Positions 1-5,860 of a DNA stretch of 6,783 bases are shown here, piece after piece; position 1 is the first letter of the stretch, and every line of letters begins with the position of its first letter. Position numbers and translations under genes: made by a program. The stretch spans positions 1 through 6,783 of the forward strand of contig JAVEEO010000269.1 in the NCBI GenBank assembly GCA_030840415.1, written 5' to 3'. This DNA is from Pseudonocardiales bacterium (GTDB lineage Bacteria; Actinomycetota; Actinomycetes; Mycobacteriales; Jatrophihabitantaceae). The notes below the pieces were generated by a model that did no database searches, was not told the origin of the DNA, and saw only the letters and a list, made by a program, of their open reading frames with translations.

Positions 1-993
1 CCGGCCGAGCGCGATCCGGACGCCGGCCGTGAGCGGGTTCTGGCCGGTGGCCAGGTGGCCGAGCAGCGGGATGAGATCGCCACCCGGCCGGCCGTTGATC
101 TCGATCACCACCGGGCCGAACGAGCTCAACCGGATCTCGGAGTGGGTGAGCCCGTTGGCCAGGCCCAGGGCCGAGTGCGCCCGCTGCAGGACCGACCTGA
201 TCTCCTCCGAGCGCAGCAACTCGTCGTTGGCGTCCACGGCGTGGCCGACCTCTTCGAAGTACGGCGGGAACCCCAGGCCCTTGCGGGCGATGAACTGCGG
301 GGTGTACTCGCCGTCGCAGCAGTAGCCGTCGATGCTGATCTCCGGGCCGTCGACGAAGCTCTCGATCAGCACGTCGTACTCGAAGGTCGGCGTTCCGTGG
401 TAGTGGGCCGCCTTGGCGGCGGCATAGCCGGTGGCCAACTCGTCCGCGTCGTGCACCATCACCACGCCGAGGCTGGAGCCGAGCGCCCGTGGCTTGACGA
501 CCAGCGGATAGCCCACCTGCTCGGCGGCCGCGGCGGCCCCGGCCAGGTCGGCCACCGGGATGCTCTGTGGCTGCGGCACCCCGGACTCGCGGAACAGCCG
601 CCGGGAGATGGACTTGTCCCGGGCCGCGGTGGCGGCCGCGGGGGAGAAGCCCGGCACTCCGAGCGCCTCGGCCACCCTGGCGGCCGGCACGATGGTGGCC
701 TCGTCGACCCCCCACACCCCGATGATGTCGACCGATTCGCGCAGGGCGAGCGCGGCGGCCACCGAGGCCTCGGCATCGAAGACGTCGACCTCGGTGGTGC
801 CGGTCACCAGCGGGTGCTGCCAGGTCTGGCCCGCGATGTCGAACATCCACACCTCGGTCTCGGCCAGTGCCGCCTCGAGCATGTAGCGCCGGAACAGCTC
901 GCCGTTGCGTCCGAGCAGGCTGGCCAGGCCGTGGGTGAGCAGCACGGCCGGCCGGCCGGTGCTCTGCGATGGCGCAGAAGCAGAATTCGTCAC
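1..993 (-). CDS. ATP-grasp ligase (amino acid ligase-like), C-terminus cut by the left edge
   Basis: Reading the minus strand from GTG at 993 gives 331 codons without a stop, running off the left edge. ATP-grasp enzymes join a carboxylate to an amine or other nucleophile through an acyl-phosphate made from ATP. The signature parts are visible in order: a pre-ATP-grasp domain (about 15-120); the DKSISRRLFRESGVPQP segment opening the ATP-grasp fold (126-142); the ATP-binding strand and glycine loop YPLVVKPRALGSSLGVV (162-178, K167); the adenine-hinge segment LIESFVDGPEIS (209-220); and the metal-binding end with HSEIRL (284-289) and VIEINGRPGGD (296-306). The HSE and EINGRPGGD pattern resembles L-amino acid ligases and carnosine-synthase-like enzymes more than D-Ala-D-Ala ligase or biotin carboxylase (family knowledge). 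GTG 993 has GGAAAG seven bases upstream. ATG 1032, in frame, would add 13 residues containing a rare AGA codon and has a weaker site. An in-frame TGA lies further upstream. The substrate is unknown. The gene is divergent from the antiporter. Confidence 0.9.
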   Translation of the reverse strand, partial: MTNSASAPSQSTGRPAVLLTHGLASLLGRNGELFRRYMLEAALAETEVWMFDIAGQTWQHPLVTGTTEVDVFDAEASVAAALALRESVDIIGVWGVDEATIVPAARVAEALGVPGFSPAAATAARDKSISRRLFRESGVPQPQSIPVADLAGAAAAAEQVGYPLVVKPRALGSSLGVVMVHDADELATGYAAAKAAHYHGTPTFEYDVLIESFVDGPEISIDGYCCDGEYTPQFIARKGLGFPPYFEEVGHAVDANDELLRSEEIRSVLQRAHSALGLANGLTHSEIRLSSFGPVVIEINGRPGGDLIPLLGHLATGQNPLTAGVRIALGR

Positions 994-1067
994 AGTGGGT
1001 CTTTCCGTTTCCGGTTGCCGGGCGGCGTCCATCGCGAATGAGTACCGCCGCGCCTGAAGTCCGCAAG

Positions 1068-1073
1068 AGCATA
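1068..1073 (-). promoter_or_regulatory. Possible -10 box for the ATP-grasp gene
   Basis: Read on the minus strand, this is TATGCT, a fair match to the sigma-70-type -10 pattern. It lies about 30 bases upstream of the alternative ATG at 1032 and about 70 upstream of GTG 993. No convincing -35 box is seen at the usual distance, so this is only a candidate. Confidence 0.3.
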
Positions 1074-1112
1074 GAGGCAGCCGTTTGGCCCGGCCAGGCC
1101 GGCCTCCGCGGT

Positions 1113-1154
1113 GCCTTCAGCCGGCACCCCACCAACCGCTGCAGCGCCTTCAGC
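1113..1154. repeat. Spaced 9-bp direct repeat in the divergent promoter region
   Basis: GCCTTCAGC occurs at 1113-1121 and again at 1146-1154, offset by 33 bp, about three helical turns, so both copies face the same side of the DNA. The first copy also lies within a perfect 6-bp inverted repeat, GGTGCC/GGCACC (1110-1115 and 1123-1128). Spaced direct repeats in such regions can bind regulators; SARP activators use heptamers at 11- or 22-bp offsets, which is related but not identical. The repeat is seen directly; its role is inferred. Confidence 0.4.
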
Positions 1155-1171
1155 AGTAGCGAAATTACGGG

Positions 1172-1200
1172 TTCCACCCGGTCTGGGTCTGGGCTAGTGT
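1172..1200 (+). promoter_or_regulatory. Candidate promoter of the antiporter gene
   Basis: TAGTGT at 1195-1200 is a close match to the actinomycete -10 consensus. Seventeen bases upstream is TTCCAC (1172-1177), a poor -35 box. Transcription would start near 1206-1208, giving a leader of about 27 bases that includes the GAGGAG ribosome binding site at 1221-1226. The weak -35 suggests dependence on an activator or an alternative sigma factor (inference). Confidence 0.5.
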
Positions 1201-1215
1201 CTGCACACCGCAGAC
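1197..1215. promoter_or_regulatory. Two overlapping inverted repeats at the -10/start point: candidate operator
   Basis: GTCTGC-N5-GCAGAC (1199-1215) is a perfect 6-bp inverted repeat. It overlaps a second perfect one, GTGT-N4-ACAC (1197-1208). Together they cover the end of the candidate -10 box and the predicted start point, where a bound repressor would block RNA polymerase. The repeats are directly visible; operator function is inferred. Confidence 0.4.
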
Positions 1216-1233
1216 CCCTCGAGGAGCTACCGC

Positions 1234-2502
1234 ATGCCCACCAGCCAGGTCCAACACCTCTTTCTCGGCCTGGCCGCCATCCTGGTGCTGGCCCGGGTGC
1301 TCGGCCTGCTCGCCGCCCGGCTGGGGCAGCCCCCGGTGATCGGCGAGATCGTCGCCGGGCTCGCGATGGGCCCGACGCTGTTCAACGGCCAGATCGCCGC
1401 CACCCTGTTCCCCACCGAGATCAGGCCGCTGCTGACGGCGCTGGCCAACGTGGGGCTGGCCCTGTTCATGTTCATCGTCGGCTCCGAGCTGGAACACGCC
1501 ACCGTCGTCGAACGCAAGCTGGTGCCGATCAGCGTCTCGATCGGCTCGACCGCGCTGCCGTTCCTGCTCGGCTCGGGACTCGGCCTGTACCTGTACTCCT
1601 CGCACGGCGCCCACGGCAGCGGTCAGAAGCTCGGCTTCGTGCTGTTCTTCGCGGCCTCCATGTCGGTCACGGCCTTTCCGGTGCTGGCCCGCATCCTGAC
1701 CGACCGGGGGATGACCTACACCCGGGTCGGCACCGTGGCGCTGGCCAGTGCCGCGATCAGCGACGTGCTCGCCTGGACCCTGCTGGCCGTCGCGGTCACC
1801 GTCAGCGGCGGCGGTTCCGGCCAGTGGCGCACGCTGCTGCTGCCGGTGTACGTGGTCCTGCTGTTCACCGTGGTCCGGCCGTTGCTGGCCCGGGTGTCGC
1901 TGTGGCAGAGCCGGCGGGGCCGGTCGATGTCCGAGCTGCTGGTGCCGGTGGTGGTCGGGCTGTTCCTGTCGTCCTGGGCGGCGGAGTGGATGGGCGTGCA
2001 CTTCATCTTCGGGGCGTTCCTGTTCGGCGCGATCATGCCGCGCGGGGGCACCGGGGACCCGGCCGGCAGCCGCCGGGAGATCACCGGCCGGATCGAGCCG
2101 GTTGCCACCATGGTGCTGCTGCCGATCTTCTTCATCGTGGCCGGCTTCAAGGTCGACCTGTCCGACCTGGGTGCCGCCGCCTGGGGCGAGCTCGCCCTGA
2201 TCATGCTGGTCGCCGTCGTCGGCAAGACCGCCGGTGCCTACCTCGGTGCGCGGGTCCAGGGAGTGGCCAAGCGCGATGCCGGGGTGCTGGCCGCCCTGAT
2301 GAACACCCGCGGACTCACCGAGCTGGTGATCCTCAGCGTCGGGCTGCAGCTGGGCTTCCTCGACGACGAGCTCTACTCGCTGATGGTGGTGATGGCCGTC
2401 GTCACCACCATGATGGCCGGCCCGCTGCTGGCCGTGCTGTACCCCCGCCGACAGGTCGACGAGGACGCCGCCGAGTTCGCCGCTTCCGCCAGTCCGAGTT
2501 GA
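1234..2502 (+). CDS. Cation:proton antiporter, CPA2/CHX type
   Basis: This 422-residue, very hydrophobic membrane protein is a monovalent cation:proton antiporter (Na+/H+ exchanger domain). An early GQPPVIGEIVAGLAMGP segment (31-47) is typical of the family. So are the FMFIVGSELE segment (78-87), the SVTAFPVLARIL segment (144-155), K331 in VVGKTAG, and MNTRGLTELVIL (356-367), close to plant CHX and bacterial CPA2 exchangers. The ion-binding pair, Asn-Asp in CHX relatives, reads Ser176-Asp177 (AAISDVLAW). The protein ends at the membrane domain, with no C-terminal TrkA/RCK or universal stress domain, so it lacks the nucleotide-gating module of KefB/KefC. The ATG is preceded by GAGGAG with a seven-base gap. 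Such antiporters appear beside antibiotic genes as ion-balance or resistance functions; that role here is inference. The transported ion (Na+ or K+) cannot be told. Confidence 0.93.
   Translation: MPTSQVQHLFLGLAAILVLARVLGLLAARLGQPPVIGEIVAGLAMGPTLFNGQIAATLFPTEIRPLLTALANVGLALFMFIVGSELEHATVVERKLVPISVSIGSTALPFLLGSGLGLYLYSSHGAHGSGQKLGFVLFFAASMSVTAFPVLARILTDRGMTYTRVGTVALASAAISDVLAWTLLAVAVTVSGGGSGQWRTLLLPVYVVLLFTVVRPLLARVSLWQSRRGRSMSELLVPVVVGLFLSSWAAEWMGVHFIFGAFLFGAIMPRGGTGDPAGSRREITGRIEPVATMVLLPIFFIVAGFKVDLSDLGAAAWGELALIMLVAVVGKTAGAYLGARVQGVAKRDAGVLAALMNTRGLTELVILSVGLQLGFLDDELYSLMVVMAVVTTMMAGPLLAVLYPRRQVDEDAAEFAASASPS
2383..2411 (+). repeat. 10-bp stem-loop inside the antiporter gene
   Basis: ATGGTGGTGA at 2383-2392 is exactly complementary to TCACCACCAT at 2402-2411 across a 9-base loop. 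It lies about 90 bases before the stop codon in codons for a Val/Met/Thr-rich membrane helix. Those codon choices could give the pairing by chance, so a functional role is unproven. Confidence 0.3.
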
Positions 2503-2625
2503 GGGTCTAGTCCCGCATCAGACTCATGCGAGGATATGCACGCCTTGGGGGCGGTGGCCTGGATCGGCCGAATCGCCCGAAGCGCTTACATCGATCGCCC
2601 CAAATCTGATGGAGGTAATCACCAC
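2503..2625 (+). promoter_or_regulatory. Leader between antiporter and dehydrogenase operon
   Basis: This 123-base gap is the largest within the plus-strand genes. No G+C stem followed by T residues is present, so no terminator is evident and read-through from the antiporter is possible. An imperfect hairpin with two 4-bp stems (GGCG/CGCC at 2550-2553 and 2574-2577; GGCC/GGCC at 2556-2559 and 2566-2569) sits in the middle. I could not find a convincing -35/-10 pair. It may hold a promoter or an RNA control element for the downstream operon, but this is not shown. Confidence 0.3.
2611..2615 (+). promoter_or_regulatory. Ribosome binding site that fixes the dehydrogenase start
   Basis: GGAGG lies ten bases before GTG 2626. 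An in-frame ATG at 2536 would add 30 residues, but its only purine-rich tract (GAGGA) lies about one base upstream, too close to act. The added residues also lack family similarity. Confidence 0.75.
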
Positions 2626-3774
2626 GTGACTCAGGTACTCGCTGACGACCGGCTGAACGCAGCCGAGCACTCGCCACTGCTGTCGACTGCTGTCCGCGAC
2701 CACGCCCGTTCGCTCACCGGATGGGTCGTCGTGGATTCGCTCGTCGACGGGATGGCCATGGGAGGCACCCGGATGACCAGCACGGTCACCGAGCAGGAGG
2801 TGTGCGACCTGGCCGCTGCCATGACCGTCAAGCTGGCCCTGGTGGGCCTGCGGATCGGCGGTGCCAAGGCCGGCATCGTCTCGGTGCCCGAGCACCGGGA
2901 GGACGTGCTGCGCGCGTTCGGCCGCTCGGTCGCGCCGCTGCTGCACGGTGGGGTGTACCTCGGCTGCGACCAGGGCACCACGCACGACGACCGGGACCTG
3001 TTCTTCGTCGAGGCCGGCTTCGACGTCTCGCGCAAGCCGGGCATTACCCGGATGCGCGACGACTGGACCGACCTGTGGCGCCACCTCAAGGACATCACCG
3101 GTTACGGGGTCGCCGAGGCCGCCCTGGAGGCGCTGCGGCTGCGCGCGGACGACCAGCAGCGCCGGGTGGCGATCCAGGGTTTCGGCACCGTGGGCCGCTC
3201 GGTGGCCAAGAACCTGCTGGCCGGCGGGCACAAGATCGTCGCGGTGGCCGACGTGCTGGGCACCGTCGCCGCCCCGGACGGGCTGCCGGTCGCCGAGCTG
3301 CTGGAGATCACCGACCCGGCCGGCACCATCGACCGGGCCCGGCTGCCCGAGTCGGTGACCGCACTGACCGGACCCGAGGCCTGGCTGGACGTCGACGCCG
3401 AGGTGCTGGTGCTGGCCGCCGGCGGTGCCGCCATCCGCGAGGACAACCTGGACCGGCTGCGCGCCGACGTGGTGGTCGAGGGCGGCAACCTGTGCTGCAC
3501 CTCGGCGGCCAAGAAGCGGTTGCGGGCCGCCGGCACCGTGATCATTCCGGACGTGGTCGCCAACGTCGGCGGCGCCGGGGTGACCGGCTGCATCCTTACC
3601 GGGCTCGCCCCGTCCGACGTGCCCACCGAGGAACTGGTGAGCTGGCTCTTCGACTGGGTCGGCCAGCAGGTCCGGCGCAACACCCGCGATGTGCTCGCCA
3701 TTGCCGCCAAGCACCCTGGGGATCCGATTCCGGAACTGCTCGCCACCCGCCGCGCGGAGGGTGCCGGTGTCTGA
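2626..3774 (+). CDS. Glu/Leu/Phe/Val family amino acid dehydrogenase
   Basis: A 382-residue enzyme of the family that reversibly converts an L-amino acid to its 2-keto acid plus ammonia with NAD(P). The N-terminal substrate and dimerisation domain has GGTRM (46-50), K69 in MTVKLAL, the catalytic lysine K81 in GGAKAGI (78-84), and catalytic Asp115 in GCDQGT. The Rossmann domain has GFGTVG (185-190), then Asp209 at the end of the second strand, which suggests NAD rather than NADP. EGGN (285-288) and PDVVANVGG (308-316) match the conserved nicotinamide-side motifs. The length is nearer Leu/Val/Phe dehydrogenases (about 350-370) than most glutamate dehydrogenases (about 410-450). GGTRM is Leu/Val-dehydrogenase-like, while GGAKAGI is more like glutamate dehydrogenase, so the substrate cannot be assigned. 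The next gene overlaps it by 8 bases. A housekeeping catabolic role is possible, but the setting suggests specialised metabolism (inference). Confidence 0.92.
   Translation: MTQVLADDRLNAAEHSPLLSTAVRDHARSLTGWVVVDSLVDGMAMGGTRMTSTVTEQEVCDLAAAMTVKLALVGLRIGGAKAGIVSVPEHREDVLRAFGRSVAPLLHGGVYLGCDQGTTHDDRDLFFVEAGFDVSRKPGITRMRDDWTDLWRHLKDITGYGVAEAALEALRLRADDQQRRVAIQGFGTVGRSVAKNLLAGGHKIVAVADVLGTVAAPDGLPVAELLEITDPAGTIDRARLPESVTALTGPEAWLDVDAEVLVLAAGGAAIREDNLDRLRADVVVEGGNLCCTSAAKKRLRAAGTVIIPDVVANVGGAGVTGCILTGLAPSDVPTEELVSWLFDWVGQQVRRNTRDVLAIAAKHPGDPIPELLATRRAEGAGV
3756..3760 (+). promoter_or_regulatory. Ribosome binding site inside the upstream gene, sets the GTG start
   Basis: GGAGG lies six bases before GTG 3767 and within the last codons of the dehydrogenase, whose stop is at 3772-3774. 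The same frame is open further upstream, but only this start has good spacing. A second in-frame GTG at 3761 is too close to the site. Confidence 0.7.
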
Positions 3775-4756
3775 CTGGGACGTCCTGGACGTACTGGTCG
3801 CACACTGCGGAATGGCTGGCCAACTGCTCACTGCCCTCGACGGGCAGCCGGGCCTGCGGCTGCGCGTCCTCGACACCGTCGAGCCGCTCCGGCCCGGCGG
3901 CGAGCTGGACGGCTACCGACCCGACGCGCTGATCGGCTACCAGTTCGGCCCGGGCACCCTGCGCGACCTGGCAGGCCTGCGCTGGCTGCACCTGACCGGC
4001 ACCGGGGTCGACCACCTGCCGCCGGCCGGCCTGGACCCCGACGTGCTGGTCACCACCTCGAGTCGGGTGCCGGTGACCGCGGTGGCCGAGTACGCGGTGG
4101 CCGGGCTGCTGCTGCTGGCCAAGGACCTGACGGGACTGGCTCGCGGTGAGCGCCGGGCGTGGTTCTCCTCCGAGGCCGTCCAGGTCGCCGGCAGCACGGT
4201 CGCGGTGCTGGGTGCCGGCCGGATCGGCCGGGCGGTGCTGGCCAAGCTCTCGGCCCTCGGCGCGCACACCGTGGCGGTGACCCGCTACGGGGACGTTCCG
4301 GTGGTCGAGGCCGGCCGCACCATCGGGATGGCCCGGCTGGCGGCCGAGGCGGCCGGCTTCGACGCCGTGGTCGGCTGCCTGCCCGGTGGCCCGGAGACCG
4401 CCGGCGCGCTGGGTGCCCAGGTGCTGGCCGCGCTGCCCCGGCACGCCAGGGTCGTCAACGTCGGCCGGGCCAGCACGCTCGACACCCGGGCGCTGTACGC
4501 GGCGCTGCGGGCCGGCCGGTTGGCCGGGGCGTTCCTCGACGTCCACGACGTCGAACCGCTGCCGGACGACGACGAGGCCTGGCAGGTGCCGGGCCTCGTC
4601 GTCTCACCGCACTGCGCGTTCCGCTTCCCCGGCGAGCCGGCCGCGGTGGCGGCGGCCTTCCTCGACAACCTCGCCGATCTCCGCAACGGGCTCGACCCGC
4701 GCGACCGCGCCAGCCGGACCTTGCAAAGCCAGACTTCGAAAGGAAGCCCGAATTGA
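3767..4756 (+). CDS. D-2-hydroxyacid dehydrogenase, NAD(P)-dependent
   Basis: A 329-residue protein of normal length for the D-isomer-specific 2-hydroxyacid dehydrogenases, which reversibly reduce 2-keto acids to D-2-hydroxy acids. The N-terminal half carries the substrate domain with LRWLHLTGTGVDHL (71-84). The nucleotide-binding fold follows, with VAVLGAGRIGRAV (145-157, glycine motif 149-154). The catalytic triad of the family is complete: Arg234 in NVGRAS, Glu263 in DVEPLP and His282 in SPHCAF. Arg173 after the second strand (VAVTR) would fit NADP binding, but this is uncertain. The usual Trp or Ser/Gly context after the histidine is replaced by CAFRFPGEP, so the active-site rim differs from lactate or glycerate enzymes. 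It overlaps the amino acid dehydrogenase by 8 bases and the sulfotransferase by 4, implying coupled translation. It could act on the keto acid made by its neighbour (inference). The actual substrate is not known. Confidence 0.92.
   Translation: MSDWDVLDVLVAHCGMAGQLLTALDGQPGLRLRVLDTVEPLRPGGELDGYRPDALIGYQFGPGTLRDLAGLRWLHLTGTGVDHLPPAGLDPDVLVTTSSRVPVTAVAEYAVAGLLLLAKDLTGLARGERRAWFSSEAVQVAGSTVAVLGAGRIGRAVLAKLSALGAHTVAVTRYGDVPVVEAGRTIGMARLAAEAAGFDAVVGCLPGGPETAGALGAQVLAALPRHARVVNVGRASTLDTRALYAALRAGRLAGAFLDVHDVEPLPDDDEAWQVPGLVVSPHCAFRFPGEPAAVAAAFLDNLADLRNGLDPRDRASRTLQSQTSKGSPN
4568..4603 (+). repeat. Perfect 12-bp stem-loop inside the hydroxyacid dehydrogenase gene
   Basis: GACGACGAGGCC at 4568-4579 is exactly complementary to GGCCTCGTCGTC at 4592-4603. 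The 12-base spacer contains a further GGCA/TGCC pairing. It is the longest perfect hairpin I found in the window. It lies about 150 bases before the sulfotransferase start, between codons for Glu263 and His282. It could affect mRNA stability or translation, or be a by-product of codon use. Confidence 0.45.
4739..4745 (+). promoter_or_regulatory. Ribosome binding site supporting a TTG start
   Basis: The purine-rich run AAAGGAA ends seven bases before TTG 4753. No in-frame ATG or GTG lies between here and codon 41 of the sulfotransferase, so the rare TTG start is the best choice. Confidence 0.65.
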
Positions 4757-5850
4757 CCACGCTGCCCTTCGCTGAGGGCCTGACCCGGTTCTGCACCGCC
4801 CTGGACGACGAGGCCCGGCTGCGCGAGGCCGACGCCGAACCGGTCCGGCGCTCGGTACTGCGCAGCCTGCAGGTGATCGCCGACACCGAGGCGCTGGAGC
4901 GCCGCCGTCCCGACATCGCCGCCCAGGACCTGGGCGCGCCGGTGTTCGTGATCGGCTTCCTGCGCACCGGCAGCACCCTGGTGCACAACCTGCTCGGCCT
5001 GCATCCAGACGTTCACAGCCCCCGGCTGTGGGAGCTGGCCAACCCGGTCGAGGCGGCGCTGGCCGAGCCTGAGGAGCGGGTCCAGCTGGAGAAGCAGGCC
5101 CAGGGCTATGTCGAGGACTACTACCGGCTGGCGCCCAGCCTGCCCAGCATCCACTACCTGGAGGCGGGGCTGCCCGACGAGTGCCACCGGCTGCTGGCCA
5201 ACACCTTCTCCTCGATGGTGCTGGAGATGCGCTACCGGGTGCCGTCCTACGGCCAGTGGCTGCACGAGCAGGACCTGACCGAGCCCTACCGCTGGCACCG
5301 CAGGCAGCTCAACGCCCTGATGTCGGCGCACCGCCGGGCCGACGGCAGCGTGCCGGTGCCGGTGCTCAAGTGCCCGTTCCACACCTGGTTCCTGTCCGAG
5401 CTGGTGCGGGTCTATCCCGAGGCCAGGTTCCTGCACCTGCACCGCGACCCGGTGGAGTCGCTGGTCTCGACGGCCAGCCTGTGCCGGACGGTGCGCGGCG
5501 CCCGCAGCGACAGCCTGGACCTGGCCGAGATCGGCGAGCTGTGGAACCGGCGGATCACCACCCGCTCGCAGCAGTTGGCGGCCGGCCGCGACGAACTGCT
5601 GGCCGGCAGCCCGGTGCTCGACCTGCGCTACCGCGAGCTGATCGCCGACCCGCGGGCGGCGATGCGGCGGGCGTGCGAGTTCCTCAATTTGCCCTACACC
5701 GCCGAGTACGAGGCGGCGATCACCGCGCACCTGGACCGGCACCGGGCCGGCGTGCACGGCGCGCACCGCTACACCCCAGAAGAGTTCGGCCTGACTGCCG
5801 AGGGCATCCAGGCCGCCACGTCCGACTACCGCAACCGCTTCGGCGTCTAG
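4753..5850 (+). CDS. PAPS-dependent-type sulfotransferase
   Basis: A 365-residue protein of the Sulfotransfer_3 type, which moves a sulfuryl group from PAPS to a hydroxyl or amine. The 5'-phosphosulfate-binding loop is FVIGFLRTGSTLVHNLL (65-81, Arg71-Thr-Gly-Ser-Thr), followed by HPDVHSPRLWEL (84-95). The 3'-phosphate-binding part is LKCPFHTWFLSELVRVYPEA (205-224) leading into HLHRDPVESLVST (228-240), with Arg231 and Ser237 at the expected places. EAGLPDECHRLLAN (137-150) is also typical of bacterial members of this group. No signal peptide or membrane segment is seen, so it should act in the cytoplasm. The start is TTG, whose last two bases form part of the upstream TGA; this 4-base overlap indicates translational coupling. 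Substrates in this family range from lipids and sterols to secondary metabolites and cannot be predicted. A hydroxy acid product of the preceding enzymes is one option (inference). Confidence 0.9.
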   Translation: MTTLPFAEGLTRFCTALDDEARLREADAEPVRRSVLRSLQVIADTEALERRRPDIAAQDLGAPVFVIGFLRTGSTLVHNLLGLHPDVHSPRLWELANPVEAALAEPEERVQLEKQAQGYVEDYYRLAPSLPSIHYLEAGLPDECHRLLANTFSSMVLEMRYRVPSYGQWLHEQDLTEPYRWHRRQLNALMSAHRRADGSVPVPVLKCPFHTWFLSELVRVYPEARFLHLHRDPVESLVSTASLCRTVRGARSDSLDLAEIGELWNRRITTRSQQLAAGRDELLAGSPVLDLRYRELIADPRAAMRRACEFLNLPYTAEYEAAITAHLDRHRAGVHGAHRYTPEEFGLTAEGIQAATSDYRNRFGV

Positions 5851-5860
5851 GAGGCAGCAG

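Noticed and set aside
941..963. Imperfect GC palindrome AGCAC ... GTGCT around a GGCC run
   Set aside because: It lies in coding sequence and is made mostly of CCGG/GGCC repeats expected by chance at this base composition.
994..1032. 13-residue N-terminal extension of the ATP-grasp protein from ATG 1032
   Set aside because: Not excluded, but less favoured: weaker ribosome binding site, a rare AGA codon and low third-position GC. The choice between the two starts remains open.
55..1041. Long plus-strand open frame opposite the ATP-grasp gene
   Set aside because: It has low-complexity, Arg/Gly/His-rich sequence typical of the antisense of GC-rich genes, while the minus strand shows clear ATP-grasp motifs.
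2500..2545. Terminator after the antiporter gene
   Set aside because: Only 3-4 bp pairings (GGG/CCC, GCAT/ATGC) and no T tract; not enough to call a terminator.
2536..2625. In-frame ATG upstream extending the dehydrogenase by 30 residues
   Set aside because: No usable ribosome binding site, no family similarity in the extension, and GTG 2626 has a clear GGAGG.
2524..3876. Long minus-strand open frame
   Set aside because: It is an antisense shadow of the amino acid dehydrogenase, which has complete catalytic motifs; the minus-strand translation shows no domain.
5578..5589. 12-bp palindrome GCGGCCGGCCGC
   Set aside because: A self-complementary GC run without a loop inside the sulfotransferase; common in such DNA and with no supporting context.
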